Both the position numbers and the translations under genes were made by a program. A DNA stretch of 64,000 nucleotides from Caulobacter ginsengisoli (GTDB taxonomy: Bacteria > Pseudomonadota > Alphaproteobacteria > Caulobacterales > Caulobacteraceae): the NCBI RefSeq assembly GCF_030814835.1, contig NZ_JAUSVS010000006.1, positions 212,572 through 276,571 of the forward strand, written 5' to 3'. Below are positions 16,566 to 25,439 of the stretch, one piece after another (within the stretch, counting starts at the first letter, position 1; each line of letters starts with the position of its first letter). Below the pieces are notes generated by a model. That model was not told where the DNA came from, made no database searches, and was given only the letters and a program-made list of their open reading frames with translations.

Positions 16566-18608
16566 CTACTTCGTCCGATACCGCTCGAACCAGGCCACGA
16601 TGGCGGCGTTCTCCGCCGCCAGCTGGCTCGGCCTTTCCGCCAACCCCCCGTGCGACGCCCCCGGCACCCGGACCAGCATTGTCGGGATCTTGCGCAGCTG
16701 CAGGGCCTGGTAGAGCTGTTCGGACTCGCTCGGCGGGGTGCGGCGGTCTTCCTCGCCGACCAGGACCATGGTGGGCGTGGTGACATTGCCGACCAGGGAC
16801 AGGGGCGAGTGGGCCCAGTAGCCGGTGGGGTCTTCCCAGGGCTGCTTGCCCAGCCAGTAGGGGCCGTAGAGCGGATAGCCGTCCGAGGTCAGCACGAAGC
16901 TGGACCAGTTGATCACCGGCTTCTGGCTGACGGCGGCCTTGAAGCGGTGGGTCTTGCCGACGATCCAGGCGGTCAGCACCCCGCCGCCCGAGCCGCCGGT
17001 GACGAACAGGTTGTTCGGATCGACCGAGCCCTGGCCGATGGCGGCGTCGACCACGCTCATCAGGTCGTCGTAGTCGTGGCTGGGATAGTCCTTGTCGATC
17101 AGGTTGGCGAAGGCCGCGCCCTGCGAGGTCGAGCCGCGCGGGTTGGCGTAGACCACGATATAGCCGGCGGCGGCGTAGAGCTGGTCCTCGCTGCTCCAGA
17201 CCGGGCCATAGGCGGCGAACGGACCGCCGTGGATTTCCAGCAGCAGCGGATACTTCCTGCTCGGATCGAAATTGGGCGGGGTGACGATCCAGGCGTCGAT
17301 CTTCTTGCCGTCGAAGGACGAATTGACCAGCAGCGGCGTCACCTGGCCGAGGGCCTTGCCCTGGAAGAGTTCGTCATTGAGCCGGGTCAGGCGTTTGGTC
17401 CCGCTTTTGGTCGCCACGGCCAGGTCGGAGGGATGGTTGGGATCGCCCGCCGTGAAGGCGACCATGCCGTTGTTCGCCAGGCTGAACTCACCGCCGGCAT
17501 AGGGGCGGTCGAGGGCGCGGGGGGTCAGGCCCTGGGCGATGGGGGTGAGCGTCCCATCGAGCGTAACCCTGGCCAGCTTGGTGATGCCGTGGTCCGTGTA
17601 CTGGATGACCAGGGACTTGTTGTCGGCCGACCACTGCGCGCCGTCGACGGCGCGATCGAGGCCTGTGGTGACGGCCCGGGGCGTCCCGCCGCTCAGCGGC
17701 ATGACGTAGAGCAGGTTGTCCTCATAGGCCCGGCCCTTGTCGTCGAAGCCCAGCCAGGCCAGCGTCCTGCCGTCCGGCGAGACCACCGGGTTGAAGTCGG
17801 GGCCGTTGCGGTCGGTGAGGGCCGCGACCGTCCCGTCGGCGACGGTGACGCGGTAGATCTCGCTCTCGACCGGGTCGCGCTCCCAGTCCGCGCCGCGGCT
17901 GGAGGCAAACAGTACCGCCTTGCCGTCGGGGGTCCAGGCCAGGGGACCGGTGTCGTCATAGGCCCCGAAGGTCAACTGGCGCGGGGCGCCGCCGTCGGCG
18001 TCGATGACGAAGACCTTGTTGTAGCCCGGGCGCAGGTAGCCGGCCCCGTCGGCCCGGTAGTTGACCTTGCCGATGATGGTCAGCGGCGCGGCCCATTTGG
18101 CCCCCTCGGGCTTGGCCAGGGGCGAGCCCAGGGTTTCGCCCTCGTCGGGGATGAACATGGTGAAGGCGATGGACCTGCCGTCCGGCGACCAGGAAATGTC
18201 GCCGGGGCTCTCCGCGAGCGTGGCCAGGCGGGCGGCGACGCCGGTGGCCATCCAGCGGACATAGAGCTGCGGGCTGCCGCCATCGGTCGAGGCGACATAG
18301 GCCAGCCGCTTGCCATCCGGCGACCAGCGGGGCGAGCCGTAGGAGCCCGCGCCCGCGGCGATGGGCGCCTGGCCGCCGCCGTTCGCATCGGCCAGCCAGA
18401 TGGTGTTGACCGCCTTGTCGCCCATGATGTCGTAGGTCGAGCGGACGTAGGCGATGGCCGAGCCGTCCGGCTTGATGCGCGGGTCGGAGGCGATCTCCAG
18501 GCTGAAGAGGTCGCGGGCGGTGAAGATCTTGTCGGGGCCGGCGGGGGGCTTGGCGAGGGCCGGGGCCGCGAGGACCATTGCAATGGCGGCGGCGAGAACG
18601 AGACGCAT
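16566..18608 (-). CDS. Exported S9-family peptidase (acylaminoacyl-peptidase/DPP type)
   Basis: A 680-residue protein with a Sec signal peptide (MRLVLAAAIAMVLAAPALA, cleavage near 19). The N-terminal two thirds are a TolB/DPP-like beta-propeller with repeated SPDGKRLAY, SPDGRSIAF and TPDGKAVLF blades. The C-terminal hydrolase has the nucleophile in VTGGSGGGVLTAW, the acid in VLVGEEDRRTPP and the histidine in GASHGGLAERPS. It should cleave short peptides in the periplasm. The start at 18608 places the signal peptide at the N terminus; a longer frame upstream reads into repeat DNA. Confidence 0.92.
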   Translation of the reverse strand: MRLVLAAAIAMVLAAPALAKPPAGPDKIFTARDLFSLEIASDPRIKPDGSAIAYVRSTYDIMGDKAVNTIWLADANGGGQAPIAAGAGSYGSPRWSPDGKRLAYVASTDGGSPQLYVRWMATGVAARLATLAESPGDISWSPDGRSIAFTMFIPDEGETLGSPLAKPEGAKWAAPLTIIGKVNYRADGAGYLRPGYNKVFVIDADGGAPRQLTFGAYDDTGPLAWTPDGKAVLFASSRGADWERDPVESEIYRVTVADGTVAALTDRNGPDFNPVVSPDGRTLAWLGFDDKGRAYEDNLLYVMPLSGGTPRAVTTGLDRAVDGAQWSADNKSLVIQYTDHGITKLARVTLDGTLTPIAQGLTPRALDRPYAGGEFSLANNGMVAFTAGDPNHPSDLAVATKSGTKRLTRLNDELFQGKALGQVTPLLVNSSFDGKKIDAWIVTPPNFDPSRKYPLLLEIHGGPFAAYGPVWSSEDQLYAAAGYIVVYANPRGSTSQGAAFANLIDKDYPSHDYDDLMSVVDAAIGQGSVDPNNLFVTGGSGGGVLTAWIVGKTHRFKAAVSQKPVINWSSFVLTSDGYPLYGPYWLGKQPWEDPTGYWAHSPLSLVGNVTTPTMVLVGEEDRRTPPSESEQLYQALQLRKIPTMLVRVPGASHGGLAERPSQLAAENAAIVAWFERYRTK

Positions 18609-18678
18609 GCGGATACTCCCCCGAGGAACTGTCAGGCGGGGGACTTTAGCGGGGGATTTGCGGAAGGAAACTCCACAA

Positions 18679-18861
18679 ATTCTCCCCCGGAGGGGGAGGG
18701 GGACCATGCGGAGCATGGTGGAGGGGGTCAGACGCTACATCCAGGCGTCAGGATAGGGCGCAGCCGATAAGCCGCGGGCTTGCCGGCAGAAGTGGTTGTA
18801 GCTTCAACCCCCTCCACCACCCCTTCGGGGCGGTCCCCCTCCCCCTCCGGGTGAGGATTTT
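18679..18861 (+). repeat. 182-bp clover-type intergenic element (family 2), copy A, forward
   Basis: The left arm runs CTCCCCCGGAGGGGGAGGGG, hairpin ACCATGC-GGA-GCATGGT, GGAGGGGGT. The asymmetric core is CTACATCCAGGCGTCAGGAT. The right arm is the mirror with hairpin ACCACCCC-TTC-GGGGCGGT. It lies between the S9 peptidase start and dapF and ends 6-7 bp from the dapF stop codon. Orientation is defined by the core motif reading left to right. Confidence 0.9.
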
Positions 18862-18867
18862 CCCGAG

Positions 18868-19692
18868 CTACAGCCTGCCCGCGAACTCGACCTCGACCGG
18901 GCCGGTCATGATCACGTGGTTGTCGCTCTCGCGCCACTCGATGACCAACTCGCCGCCGTCCATTTCCAGGGTGGCCTTGCGGTTCACGAAGCCCCGGCGA
19001 TGGGCCGCCACCAGGGCCGCGCAGGCGCCCGTGCCGCAGGCTCTCGTCAGGCCGGCGCCGCGCTCCCAGACCCGCAGGCGGATACGGTCTCGGCTCTTGA
19101 TCTGGGCAAACCCGACATTGACCCCTTCCGGGAACAGCGGGTGGTGCTCGATCAGGCTGCCGGCTTCGCGGACCGGGGCGGTCTCGGCGTCGTCGACGAA
19201 GAAGACCACGTGCGGGTTGCCCATGTTGACGGCGCCCGGGGTGTGCAGGTGCGGATCGTCGATGGGGCCGACCTGCAGCTCGATATTGCGGGTGTCCATC
19301 TCGTTCTCGAGCGGGATCTGGTCCCAGCGCAGCCGGGGCTCGCCCATGTCGACGCTGATCAGGGTCTCCCCGGCTCTCGTGGCGCTGAGCGTGCCGGCCA
19401 CGGTCTCGATGGTGACGGCTTCGCGCCCCGAGGCCTGCATGGTCAGCCAGGCCACGCAGCGGGTGGCGTTGCCGCAGGCCTCGACCTGGCCGCCGTCGGC
19501 GTTCCAGATGCGCATGAAGGCGTCGGCGGTGGCGGAGGGCTCGATGGCGATCAGCTGGTCGCAGCCTATGCCGCCGTCGCGGGCGGCGATGGCGCGCGCC
19601 TCCTCCACCGTCGGCGCGAACGGCTGGCTGCGGGCCTCGACCACGACAAAGTCGTTGCCGGCCCCGTTCATCTTCAGGAACGGACGGCTCAT
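18868..19692 (-). CDS. dapF: Diaminopimelate epimerase DapF
   Basis: A 274-residue enzyme converting LL- to meso-diaminopimelate for peptidoglycan and lysine. Both catalytic cysteines are present in their motifs, C73 in EACGNATRCVAW and C219 in TRACGTGACAAL, together with KMNGAGNDFVVV at the N terminus and MGNPHVVFF. The two halves of the pseudo-symmetric fold are complete. I use the ATG at 19692 (MSRPFLKMNGAG), since the family starts there. It is cofactor independent and cytoplasmic. Confidence 0.96.
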   Translation of the reverse strand: MSRPFLKMNGAGNDFVVVEARSQPFAPTVEEARAIAARDGGIGCDQLIAIEPSATADAFMRIWNADGGQVEACGNATRCVAWLTMQASGREAVTIETVAGTLSATRAGETLISVDMGEPRLRWDQIPLENEMDTRNIELQVGPIDDPHLHTPGAVNMGNPHVVFFVDDAETAPVREAGSLIEHHPLFPEGVNVGFAQIKSRDRIRLRVWERGAGLTRACGTGACAALVAAHRRGFVNRKATLEMDGGELVIEWRESDNHVIMTGPVEVEFAGRL

Positions 19693-19812
19693 CTCGCCCG
19701 CAGATATAGGCGAGATCGTGGGCCGGCGCACCTTTCCTGGGATTAACTTGCCGCCCGCTCGCGGCGACGCCTATGCTCGCGCGGCCCGACCCTCATCGCT
19801 GAGCCTTCCCGC

Positions 19813-21906
19813 ATGTTCCTGACCGCCTTCGCCGCCGCGCTGCTCACCTGCGCGAGCCCCGCCCCCCTGCCCGACAATCTGTGGCTGGAAGACATCGACG
19901 GGCCCAGGTCGATGGAATGGGTCAAGGCCGAGAACGCCAAGAGCCTGCCGGTGCTGCAGGGCGACAGGCGCTATCAGCTGCTGCACGACAACGCCCTGGC
20001 CATCCTGTCGGCCACCGACCGCATCCCGGCCCCCGACTTCATCGGCGAGGCCGTGTTCAACTTCTGGCAGGACCGCGAGCATGTGCGGGGCGTCTGGCGC
20101 CGCGCGACCCTGGCCAGCTACCGGACCGGCAAGCCGACCTGGGAAACCGTCATCGACCTGGACGCGCTGGCCAAGGCCGAGAAGGCCAACTGGATCTGGA
20201 AGGGCGCCGAGTGCCGGGCGCCTGCCTATGACCGCTGCCTGGTCGAGCTGTCGAACGGCGGCAAGGACGCCGTCGAGATCCGCGAGTTCGACCTGAAGAC
20301 CAAGAGCTTCGTGGCCGGCGGCTTCAAGCTGACCGAGAGCAAGCAGACCGTCGCCTGGCTGGACCCCGACACCCTGATCCTGACCCGCGACTGGGGGCCG
20401 GGTACGCTCACCGAGTCCGGCTATGGCTACATCGTCAAGACGCTCAAGCGTGGCCAGGCCCTGTCCGACGCCAAGGAAGTGTTCCGGGGCGATCCCAAGG
20501 ACGTCAGCGCCCAGCCCAACGTGCTGCGCGACGGCGAGGGCAGGCAGGTGGTGCTGCTGGAGCGCGGGGTCGACTTCTTCCACACCCGCTACTGGCAGCT
20601 GACCGACAAGGGGACGGTGGAGCTGGCCCTGCCGCAGAAGTCCAACATCCAGGGCCTGCTGCACGGCCGGATCATCCTGACCACCGGCGAGGACTGGAAG
20701 TATTCCGGGGCCGACATCAAGGCCGGCTCGCTGGCCGCCGCCGACCCGGCGCTGCTGGTCCCGCCGTCGGGGGACGAGATCGTCATTTCGAACGCCGTGC
20801 CGGTGATCTTCACCCCGGGTCCGCGCCAGTCGATCGACCAGGTGAAGGTCACCCGGGGCCGGGTCGTGGCCGTGGTCTATGACAACGTCCGGGGCCGCAT
20901 CTTCAGCTTCGCGGACCGAGGCGAGTGGGGCTGGCCGCAGACCGCCCTGCCGGCCGCCGACAACTCCTCCATCAACCTCGCCAGCGCGTCCGACAGGGAC
21001 GACCAGGTCTTCTACAGCGTCGAGAGCTTCCTGGTTCCGACCGAGCTGAACCTGGCCGACGCCGCCAGCGCCAAGGCCGAGGTCGCCTTCAGGATGCCCG
21101 GCCGCTTCAACGCCGACGGGCTGATGGTCGAGCAGTTCCAGGCCAAGTCCAAGGACGGCACGCTGGTCCCCTACTTCGTCGTCCATCGGAAAGACATCAA
21201 GTACGACGGGTCGAGCCCCTCGCTGCTGTTCGCCTATGGCGGCTTCCAGCTCTCCAAGCTGCCCCTCTACGACCCGCTGGTCGGCAAGCTGTGGCTCGAG
21301 CGCGGCGGGGTGTTCATCGTCGCCAATATCCGCGGCGGCGGCGAGTTCGGGCCGGCCTGGCACGAGGCGGCGCTGAAGGAAAACCGCCAGCGGGCCTATG
21401 ACGACTTCTTCGCGGTGGCCGAGGACGCCATCGCCCGCAAGATCACCTCGCCGCGGCGCCTGGGCGCCTACGGACGCTCCAACGGCGGCCTGCTGATGGG
21501 CGTGGCCCTGACCGAGCGGCCGGACCTGTGGAACGCGGTGGTGGTGGAAAGCCCGCTGCTCGACATGCTGCGCTACAACCACCTGTCGGCGGGCGCCTCC
21601 TGGGTGGGCGAATACGGCGATCCCGACGTACCGGCCGAGGCGGCCTGGATCGCCAAATACAGCCCCATGCAGAACCTCAAGCCGGGGGTGAAATATCCGC
21701 TGGCCTATATCACCACCTCGACCAAGGACGACCGGGTGCATCCCAGCCATGCCCGGCGGTTCGCCGCCCGGCTGGGCGAGATGGGCGATCCCTACCTCTA
21801 TTTCGAGAACACCGACGGCGGCCACGCCAACGGGGCCGACCCCGAGGCCAACGCCCGGCGCTGGGCCATGCACTATGTCTACCTGACCCGCCAATTGATG
21901 GACTGA
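19813..21906 (+). CDS. Exported prolyl oligopeptidase-family (S9A) peptidase, first of a tandem pair
   Basis: A 697-residue S9A protein. The N terminus MFLTAFAAALLTCASPAPLP is hydrophobic and probably an export signal, though it lacks the usual basic residues. The seven-bladed propeller domain follows the PDNLWLEDIDG start. The catalytic domain has S556 in AYGRSNGGLLMG, Asp in TSTKDDRVHPSH and H671 in NTDGGHANGA. The GRSNGG elbow replaces the usual GGSNGG. The next gene, 6 bp downstream, encodes a close paralogue, so the two arose by tandem duplication and should be co-transcribed. Confidence 0.9.
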   Translation: MFLTAFAAALLTCASPAPLPDNLWLEDIDGPRSMEWVKAENAKSLPVLQGDRRYQLLHDNALAILSATDRIPAPDFIGEAVFNFWQDREHVRGVWRRATLASYRTGKPTWETVIDLDALAKAEKANWIWKGAECRAPAYDRCLVELSNGGKDAVEIREFDLKTKSFVAGGFKLTESKQTVAWLDPDTLILTRDWGPGTLTESGYGYIVKTLKRGQALSDAKEVFRGDPKDVSAQPNVLRDGEGRQVVLLERGVDFFHTRYWQLTDKGTVELALPQKSNIQGLLHGRIILTTGEDWKYSGADIKAGSLAAADPALLVPPSGDEIVISNAVPVIFTPGPRQSIDQVKVTRGRVVAVVYDNVRGRIFSFADRGEWGWPQTALPAADNSSINLASASDRDDQVFYSVESFLVPTELNLADAASAKAEVAFRMPGRFNADGLMVEQFQAKSKDGTLVPYFVVHRKDIKYDGSSPSLLFAYGGFQLSKLPLYDPLVGKLWLERGGVFIVANIRGGGEFGPAWHEAALKENRQRAYDDFFAVAEDAIARKITSPRRLGAYGRSNGGLLMGVALTERPDLWNAVVVESPLLDMLRYNHLSAGASWVGEYGDPDVPAEAAWIAKYSPMQNLKPGVKYPLAYITTSTKDDRVHPSHARRFAARLGEMGDPYLYFENTDGGHANGADPEANARRWAMHYVYLTRQLMD

Positions 21907-21912
21907 GGCCCA

Positions 21913-24042
21913 ATGCGTTCGTATCTACTCGCCGCCATCATGACCGCCGCCACGCTCACCGGAGCCGCCGCTCCCGCCGCCAGCTCAGACGATCCCTTCA
22001 CCTGGATGGAGGAGATCGAGGGGACCCGCGCCCTCGACTGGGCCCGGGCCGAGAATGCCCGCTCGCTGCCGGTGCTGCAGAACGATCCGCGCTACCAGGG
22101 CTTCCTCGACGAGGCCCTGAAGATCGTCAACGCCAAGGACCGCATCCCGGCGGTGGCCTTCTCCGGGCCCGGCGAGCGTGAATTGCGAAATTACTGGCAG
22201 GACCCCGACCATGTGCGGGGCCTGTGGCGGCGCACGACGATGGAGAGCTATCGGACCGCCGAGCCTCAATGGGAGACCATCCTCGACGTCGACACCCTGG
22301 CCAAGGAAGAGAAGGCCAACTGGGTGTGGGAAGGCTCCAACTGCCTGGCTCCCGACTATACCCGCTGCCTGGTCACCCTGTCGGACGGCGGCAAGGATGC
22401 GGTGTCGTTCCGCGAGTTCGACACCGTCACCAAGAGCTTCGTGAAGGACGGCTTTACCGCGCCCGAAGGCAAGCAGAACTACAGCTGGCTGGACAAGGAC
22501 ACCGTGCTGATCGCCCGGGACTGGGGCGAGGACACCAAAGCGGGAGGAGGGGGCCAGCCGACCCTGACCAAGTCCAGCTATCCCTATGTGCTGAAGGCCT
22601 GGAAGCGCGGCACGCCGCTGTCGTCGGCGACCGAAGTGTTCCGGGGCACGGTGGACGACGTGGCGGTGCAGCCCTTCGTGTTGCGCGACGCCGACGGCAA
22701 GGTCGCCGCGGTGATGGCGACGCGGGCGGTCAGCTTCTTCGAGGCGGAATACTACCTGATCGAGGGCGGCAAAACGGTGAAGCTGCCCTTCCCGCTGAAG
22801 TCCTCGGTGCAGGGCCTGGTCAAGGGCCGGCTGGTGTTCACCCTGGAACAGGACTGGCCGGAGAAGAACCTCAAGCAGGGCGACCTGGCCGAGTACGACC
22901 TCGCCGCCCTGAAGGCCGATGCGGCCAGGGCGGCGCCCAGGCTGGTTCTGCGGCCGACCGGGCGCCAGGCCATCGAGGGCATTACCACGACCCGCAACAC
23001 CCTGGTCCTGGCCCTCTATGAGAACGTCAAGGGCAAGGCGCTGGTGATGAGCCCCTCAGGCGAGGGCTGGACGACCAGGACCCTGGACCTGCCGGCCAAC
23101 GCCTCGGTCAGCCTGGGATCGGCCTCGGACCAGACCGACCGCTTCTTCGTTTCGGTGGAGAGCTATCTGACCCCGACCACCCTGTGGCTGGCCGACGGGG
23201 CCAGGGACACGGTCGAGCAGGTCAAGACCCTGCCGCCCAAGTTCGACGCCTCCAAGGACGAGGTCGAGCAGTTCGAGGCGGTGTCCAGCGACGGGACGAA
23301 AATCCCGTATTTCGTCGTCCACCCCAAGGGCATGAAGCTGGACGGCGCCAACCCCACCCTCCTCTATGCCTATGGCGGCTTCCAGGTCTCGATGACCCCG
23401 GGCTATTCGGCCACCATCGGCAAGCTGTGGCTGGAGCGCGGCGGGGTCTATGTGGTGGCCAATATCCGCGGCGGCGGCGAGTTCGGGCCAGCCTGGCACA
23501 ATGCGGGCCTGAAGGAGCATCGCCAGCTGGTCTATGACGACTTCTTCGCCGTCTCCCGCGACCTGATCGCCCGCAAGATCACCTCGCCCCGGCGGCTGGG
23601 GATCATGGGCGGGTCGAATGGCGGCTTGCTGATGGGCGTGGCCCTGACCCAGCATCCGGAGCTCTACAACGCCATCGTCATCCAGGTGCCGCTGTTCGAC
23701 ATGATCCGCTACACCCAGATCGGCGCCGGCGCTTCCTGGGTCGGCGAATATGGCGACCCGGCCATCCCGGCCGAGCGGGCCTGGATCGAAAAATACAGCC
23801 CCTACCAGAACCTGCGGGCCGGCATGCCCTATCCGGAAGTCTATATCGAGACCTCGACCAAGGACGACCGCGTCCACCCCGCCCACGCCCGTAAGGCGGC
23901 GGCCCGGCTGGAGGCGTTGGGATATAAGTTCCTCTATTACGAGAACATCGACGGCGGCCACGCCGCGGCGGCCAACCTCAACGAGAAGGCGCGGCGGGTG
24001 GCGTTGGAGTATGCGTATCTCAGCCAGAAGCTGATGGACTGA
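21913..24042 (+). CDS. Exported prolyl oligopeptidase-family (S9A) peptidase, second of a tandem pair
   Basis: A 709-residue paralogue of the preceding gene, separated by 6 bp. The signal peptide MRSYLLAAIMTAATLTGAAAPAASS is more typical here. Catalytic residues are S568 in IMGGSNGGLLMG, Asp in TSTKDDRVHPAH and H683 in NIDGGHAAAA. Compared with the first copy it carries a small Gly-rich insertion (TKAGGGGQP) in the propeller. Long stretches such as WLERGGVYVVANIRGGGEFG are nearly shared. Both should cut proline-containing peptides outside the cytoplasm; divergence in the nucleophile elbow hints at different substrate ranges. Confidence 0.92.
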   Translation: MRSYLLAAIMTAATLTGAAAPAASSDDPFTWMEEIEGTRALDWARAENARSLPVLQNDPRYQGFLDEALKIVNAKDRIPAVAFSGPGERELRNYWQDPDHVRGLWRRTTMESYRTAEPQWETILDVDTLAKEEKANWVWEGSNCLAPDYTRCLVTLSDGGKDAVSFREFDTVTKSFVKDGFTAPEGKQNYSWLDKDTVLIARDWGEDTKAGGGGQPTLTKSSYPYVLKAWKRGTPLSSATEVFRGTVDDVAVQPFVLRDADGKVAAVMATRAVSFFEAEYYLIEGGKTVKLPFPLKSSVQGLVKGRLVFTLEQDWPEKNLKQGDLAEYDLAALKADAARAAPRLVLRPTGRQAIEGITTTRNTLVLALYENVKGKALVMSPSGEGWTTRTLDLPANASVSLGSASDQTDRFFVSVESYLTPTTLWLADGARDTVEQVKTLPPKFDASKDEVEQFEAVSSDGTKIPYFVVHPKGMKLDGANPTLLYAYGGFQVSMTPGYSATIGKLWLERGGVYVVANIRGGGEFGPAWHNAGLKEHRQLVYDDFFAVSRDLIARKITSPRRLGIMGGSNGGLLMGVALTQHPELYNAIVIQVPLFDMIRYTQIGAGASWVGEYGDPAIPAERAWIEKYSPYQNLRAGMPYPEVYIETSTKDDRVHPAHARKAAARLEALGYKFLYYENIDGGHAAAANLNEKARRVALEYAYLSQKLMD

Positions 24043-24063
24043 GGCTAAGACGCCCCCTCCTTC

Positions 24064-24247
24064 AAATCCTCACCCGGAGGGGGAGGGGGACCGCGCCGAA
24101 GGCGTGGTGGAGGGGGTCAGCCACTACATCCACGCCTGGAGGTTCCCTCGGCCGACCCGCCGCGTTCTATCCTGACGCCTGCATGTAGGCTCAAACCCCC
24201 TCCACCATGCTCCGCATGGTCCCCCTCCCCCTCCGGGGGAGGATTTG
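24064..24247 (-). repeat. 182-bp clover-type intergenic element (family 2), copy B, reverse
   Basis: The same element as at 18679 but inverted: the core appears as ATCCTGACGCCTGCATGTAG near the right side. The left hairpin is ACCGCGCC-GAA-GGCGTGGT and the right hairpin ACCATGC-TCC-GCATGGT. It sits between the convergent ends of the second prolyl oligopeptidase gene and mmcB, 6 bp from the mmcB stop. Confidence 0.9.
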
Positions 24248-24253
24248 AGGACC

Positions 24254-24694
24254 TCAGAACATCGCGCTTCGCATCGCCGCCAGCCGCCCGAACGCAATCG
24301 TCAACGCCTTGCGCCGCGCCCCGACCAGCGGGGTGTGGGGCGCTTCCCGCAGCACCGCCCCGCCAAAGCCGTCGGCGACGATCAGGCCGGGTTCCTCCGG
24401 CAGCAGGTCACGCGGGAAGTGGGGGGCGACGGCGAAGAAGAAGCGGTCGCAGTAGGGCAGGTATTCCCCCCACTTGCGGTCGGTCAGGTAGTCCTCGGCG
24501 CTCGACTTGACCTCGACGATGGCGATCTCGCCGCGCGGGCCCAGGCACATCAGGTCGGCCCGCCGCCCGTTCGGCAGCCCGACCTCAGCCACCGGCGCAT
24601 AGCCCAGGTCCAGCATCAGCCGCCCGGCGCCCCGGGTGACCGACAGGGTGGTCTCCGGGCGCGAGATGGTGACGAGGGTGAGGACGGCCTCCAT
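24254..24694 (-). CDS. mmcB: DNA repair protein MmcB (PD-(D/E)XK-like)
   Basis: A 146-residue protein of the MmcB family (DUF1052 type), a LexA-regulated putative endonuclease first noted in Caulobacter SOS studies. The motif ADLMCLGPRGEIAIVEVKSS has the D...ExK arrangement of the PD-(D/E)XK nuclease fold, followed by DYLTDRKWGEYLPYCDRFFFAV. I use ATG 24694: the upstream in-frame start would overlap the LexA box. The GTTC-N7-GTTC box lies 13 bp upstream of this start, supporting both the identification and SOS control. Confidence 0.88.
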   Translation of the reverse strand: MEAVLTLVTISRPETTLSVTRGAGRLMLDLGYAPVAEVGLPNGRRADLMCLGPRGEIAIVEVKSSAEDYLTDRKWGEYLPYCDRFFFAVAPHFPRDLLPEEPGLIVADGFGGAVLREAPHTPLVGARRKALTIAFGRLAAMRSAMF

Positions 24695-24706
24695 GCCGCC
24701 ATGGAA

Positions 24707-24721
24707 GTTCCTGTTTCGTTC
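24707..24721 (+). promoter_or_regulatory. LexA (SOS) box, GTTC-N7-GTTC, upstream of mmcB
   Basis: The sequence GTTCCTGTTTCGTTC matches exactly the direct-repeat LexA operator of Alphaproteobacteria, GTTCN7GTTC. It lies in the divergent space between mmcB (start 24694) and a GFA gene (start 24789), close enough to mmcB to block its promoter. The GFA gene could also be affected. Confidence 0.85.
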
Positions 24722-24751
24722 GGTGTCAAGCGGCGCGCCCTGGGCGGGTGG

Positions 24752-24757
24752 TATAAT
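24752..24757 (+). promoter_or_regulatory. Probable -10 box of the GFA gene promoter
   Basis: A perfect TATAAT in a GC-rich setting, 31 bp before the ATG of the GFA gene. No good -35 is visible at the normal distance; TGTCAA lies at 24724-24729, too far for a standard spacer. Confidence 0.45.
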
Positions 24758-24788
24758 GGTCCGGCAAACCAAGAGACGGACAAGAGCG

Positions 24789-25202
24789 ATGCAAATCCAA
24801 GGCGGCTGCCATTGCGGCCGGATCGGCTATGAGGCCGAGATCAATCCGAAATACGTCATCATCTGCCACTGCACGGACTGCCAGACCAACTCCGGCGCCC
24901 CGTATCGGGCCAATGTGCCGGTGCTGCCTGAGAAGTTCCACCTGCGGGGCGAGCCCTCGACCTATGTGAAGACGGGGAGCAGCGGGGCCAAGGCGGTGCT
25001 GGCCTTCTGCGGTAACTGCGGCTCGGCGCTGTTCTCGCACCGGCAGGAGAACCCGACCCATTTCAATCTGCGCCTGGGGGCGATCCGGCAGCGGGCCGAA
25101 CTGACCCCAAAGGCTCAGTACTGGTGCGACTCGGCCATGCCCTGGGCCATGGATATCAGTCGGATTCCCCGCTCTCCGGATCAGCGACCGGTGGCCCCTT
25201 AG
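24789..25202 (+). CDS. GFA-domain zinc protein (second in window)
   Basis: A 137-residue GFA-family protein starting at ATG 24789. Zinc ligands are in GGCHCGRIGYE, ICHCTDCQTNSGAPY and FCGNCGSALF. It is a different subfamily from the one at 14571-15032 (longer loops, NVPVLPEKFHLRG). Substrate unknown. Its 3' end overlaps the convergent small gene by 47 bp. Confidence 0.87.
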   Translation: MQIQGGCHCGRIGYEAEINPKYVIICHCTDCQTNSGAPYRANVPVLPEKFHLRGEPSTYVKTGSSGAKAVLAFCGNCGSALFSHRQENPTHFNLRLGAIRQRAELTPKAQYWCDSAMPWAMDISRIPRSPDQRPVAP

Positions 25203-25428
25203 GCTTGGGCGCGGCCTTCTGGGCCACGAACTTGCGGGCCTTGGGCGGGATCATGTGCAACTCCTCCCTCACCGCCTCGACCCAGAGCAGGCGGTCGAAC
25301 AGCGCCTTGCGGTCGGCCGGGTCGTCGGCGTCTTCGTAAGCGACCCGCAAGCGGTTGATCTCGGCGTTGACCGCATCGAGGCTGAGCGCCGCCAGCTTTT
25401 CGGCCGTGTCGGGATATTTCTTGGCCAT
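25156..25428 (-). CDS. Conserved small hypothetical protein, charged helical
   Basis: A 90-residue protein (MAKKYPDTAEKLAALS...) rich in A, E, D and R. It looks all-helical up to about residue 60, with a lysine/proline-rich tail (KARKFVAQKAAPKPKGPP). No family recognised. The 3' end overlaps the convergent GFA gene by 47 bp, which lowers certainty about the extreme C terminus. It lies upstream of the lipocalin gene (stop at 25440) but is transcribed away from its stop, so the two minus-strand genes are consecutive, lipocalin first. Confidence 0.6.
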   Translation of the reverse strand: MAKKYPDTAEKLAALSLDAVNAEINRLRVAYEDADDPADRKALFDRLLWVEAVREELHMIPPKARKFVAQKAAPKPKGPPVADPESGESD

Positions 25429-25439
25429 TCGGGCCCTCT

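Noticed and set aside
19813..19860. Lipoprotein signal in the first prolyl oligopeptidase (LLTC)
   Set aside because: The residue before Cys is Thr, outside the usual G/A/S, and no basic N-terminal residues are present.
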